Positions 5,620 to 6,796 of a stretch of 6,796 nt of DNA are shown in pieces. Origin of the DNA: Eubacteriales Family XIII. Incertae Sedis bacterium. Its GTDB lineage: Bacteria > Bacillota > Clostridia > Peptostreptococcales > Anaerovoracaceae. The notes below the pieces were generated by a model. That model saw only the letters and a list, made by a program, of their open reading frames with translations, ran no database searches and was not told the DNA's origin. Position 1 is the stretch's first letter. Each line of letters begins with the position of its first letter. Made by a program: the position numbers and the translations under genes. The DNA lies in NCBI GenBank assembly GCA_031263875.1, contig JAISEX010000007.1:1-6796 (forward strand), written 5' to 3'.

Positions 5620-6468
5620 TCATTCCTTACCTTCTACCGCATCCGCGAGCTTAATAAAATCCGCGACGGAAAGCTGTTCCGCCCGCGCCATCGGTGAGAT
5701 GCCCGCTTCCGCAAACGCCGCTTCTATCGCCATGTCGCCAAAACCTGCCGTTTTCAATGAATTTCTGAGCATCTTGCGCCGCTGGCCAAAACCGGCTTTT
5801 ACCAAAGCGAAAAATGTCCGTTCGTTTTGCGCCGCGCGCGCGTCCGCTCCGCTCAGCGGCGTCAGCCGGATAACCGACGAGTCCACCGCGGGCTTCGGCA
5901 TAAATACCGCCGCGGGCACGTCGAACAGATACTCCGCGCGGAAACGGTATTGGACGGCAACGGACACGGCCCCGTAGGACTTGCCGCCGGGCGCGGCGGT
6001 GATCCGCTGCGCGACCTCCCTCTGCATCATGCAGACGACGAGTTCGGGCAGATTCGGCGCCTCCGCCGCCCGCATCAGTATCGGCGTCGTGATGTAATAA
6101 GGCAAGTTCCCGACGAGCTTATAGCCGCCGGACGCCGGCAGTTCGTACTCCATAAAATCCGCGTTCACTATGTCGAGGTTATCCGGTGCGCCGGCTTCCG
6201 CGGCGGCTTCCCGCAGCAACGGAATTATTTTCTCATCGGCTTCCACCGCGATCACCCGGCCCGCCTCCCGCGCAAGGGGGAACGTCAGCGCGCCGAGCCC
6301 CGGGCCTATCTCGATAACGGTATCGCCGCCATTCAGCAACGCGGCAGCCACTATCTTACCGATAATATTACCGTCAACGAGAAAATTCTGGCCGTATTTT
6401 TTTATCGGCGTAAAGGTATGCTTACGGATAAGCGCCGCGGCTTCCGATTTATTTGCCGGAGAAAACAA
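5620..6468 (-). CDS. rsmA: 16S rRNA (adenine1518-N6/adenine1519-N6)-dimethyltransferase RsmA (KsgA)
   Basis: This enzyme uses S-adenosylmethionine to dimethylate two adjacent adenines in the 3' terminal hairpin of 16S rRNA during late 30S assembly. The 282-aa product is a normal family length. Family motifs appear in order: KKYGQNFLVD (23-32), SAM motif I VIEIGPGLGALT (51-62), acidic VEADEK (75-80), NADF (102-105), the catalytic motif NLPYYIT (121-127), QREVAQRI (149-156), FMPKPAVDSSVI (189-200) and the C-terminal RRKMLRNSL (230-238). Translation starts at a rare TTG (6466-6468). An AAGGAG sequence (6475-6480) six bases upstream makes that start convincing, and no ATG lies nearby in frame. 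The SD overlaps the last codons of the upstream DivIC-like gene and only three bases separate the two genes, so translational coupling is likely. It ends with TGA. Confidence 0.97.
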   Translation of the reverse strand: MFSPANKSEAAALIRKHTFTPIKKYGQNFLVDGNIIGKIVAAALLNGGDTVIEIGPGLGALTFPLAREAGRVIAVEADEKIIPLLREAAAEAGAPDNLDIVNADFMEYELPASGGYKLVGNLPYYITTPILMRAAEAPNLPELVVCMMQREVAQRITAAPGGKSYGAVSVAVQYRFRAEYLFDVPAAVFMPKPAVDSSVIRLTPLSGADARAAQNERTFFALVKAGFGQRRKMLRNSLKTAGFGDMAIEAAFAEAGISPMARAEQLSVADFIKLADAVEGKE

Positions 6469-6471
6469 ATA

Positions 6472-6768
6472 TTACTCCTTCTTCGCTTCGGAGTCGTTCG
6501 CTTCTTCGGGAGAAGTCGAAGCCTCGTAGATATAGATCGTTTCGCCCGGCTTGACCATGCGCAGACGCTCGCGCGCTTGTTTCTCTATATACTCAGGATC
6601 TTTGATATTCGCGAGCTCCGCCTCAAGATTCTCTTTCTGCTCCTGCTTCAACGCCAGTTCCGTTTTTGCGCCGGCGGCGTCCTTCTTCAGATCCCGTATC
6701 TCGCGGACCGAAAGTGTCACAAAAACAGCGAGCACCGCAACGGCCGCGATAATAACGACGCGCCGCAC
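6472..6768 (-). CDS. DivIC/FtsB-family septum formation initiator protein
   Basis: This is a small bitopic division protein of the FtsB/DivIC family, which joins FtsL/DivIB at the septum and promotes septal peptidoglycan synthesis. From the GTG at 6766-6768 it is 98 aa. It has a membrane segment at about residues 4-20, an extracytoplasmic coiled coil at about 22-55, then the family hallmark DPEYIEKQARERLRMVKPGE (57-76) and an acidic tail (82-98). The frame stays open upstream to the right edge (about nine further codons, basic: RQARRSFIT). The true start may therefore lie outside the window, and the GTG has only a distant GGAG (10-nt spacing). A basic cytoplasmic tail would suit the family. 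It ends three bases before ksgA and its last codons carry the ksgA SD. Separating DivIC from FtsL- or FtsB-type names is not possible from sequence alone. Confidence 0.88.
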   Translation of the reverse strand: MRRVVIIAAVAVLAVFVTLSVREIRDLKKDAAGAKTELALKQEQKENLEAELANIKDPEYIEKQARERLRMVKPGETIYIYEASTSPEEANDSEAKKE

Positions 6769-6796
6769 CGTGATAAAGCTCCGCCGCGCCTGCCGT

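Overview
The window looks like a chromosomal piece of a Bacillota genome, probably an uncultured clostridial lineage. It encodes a lipoteichoic-acid-synthase-type sulfatase, a long-form threonine synthase, an RsmA methylase and a DivIC/FtsB-type division protein. Start codons carry Shine-Dalgarno sequences of the GGAG type. The rank is inferred from gene content; no 16S or other marker is present. Every supported gene lies on the minus strand, so the window reads biologically from right to left.

The right two thirds (about 1429-6796) is GC-rich core sequence: two hand-counted 60-base blocks give 34/60 and 35/60 GC. In transcription order it holds a DivIC/FtsB-like septum protein entering from the right edge, then ksgA/rsmA. 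The ksgA start is an unusual TTG, 3 nt after the previous stop, and its ribosome binding site lies inside the upstream gene. A 570-bp non-coding gap full of inverted repeats follows. Next come a membrane LTA-synthase-like protein with an extra C-terminal IPT/TIG-like domain and, 51 nt later, thrC.

Downstream of thrC there is a 447-bp gap containing a degenerate composite repeat family. It leads to a tRNA-Ser(GGA) with an encoded CCA end. Beyond the tRNA 3' end the character changes: positions 1-850 are AT-rich (two sampled blocks give 23/60 and 19/60 GC) and hold only unrecognised small genes. One of these appears to be split by an in-frame TGA. The other is a small membrane-anchored protein leaving at the left edge, behind a near-consensus promoter. 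A compositional break at a tRNA 3' end is the classic geometry of an integrated element, but no integrase or att duplication is visible here.

Functionally the core genes are housekeeping: division, ribosome maturation, cell-envelope polymer synthesis and threonine biosynthesis. The less explained material is in the two repeat-bearing gaps, the interrupted ORF beside the tRNA, and the LtaS-like C-terminal extension. I found no convincing evidence of a new defence or mobile system inside the window.
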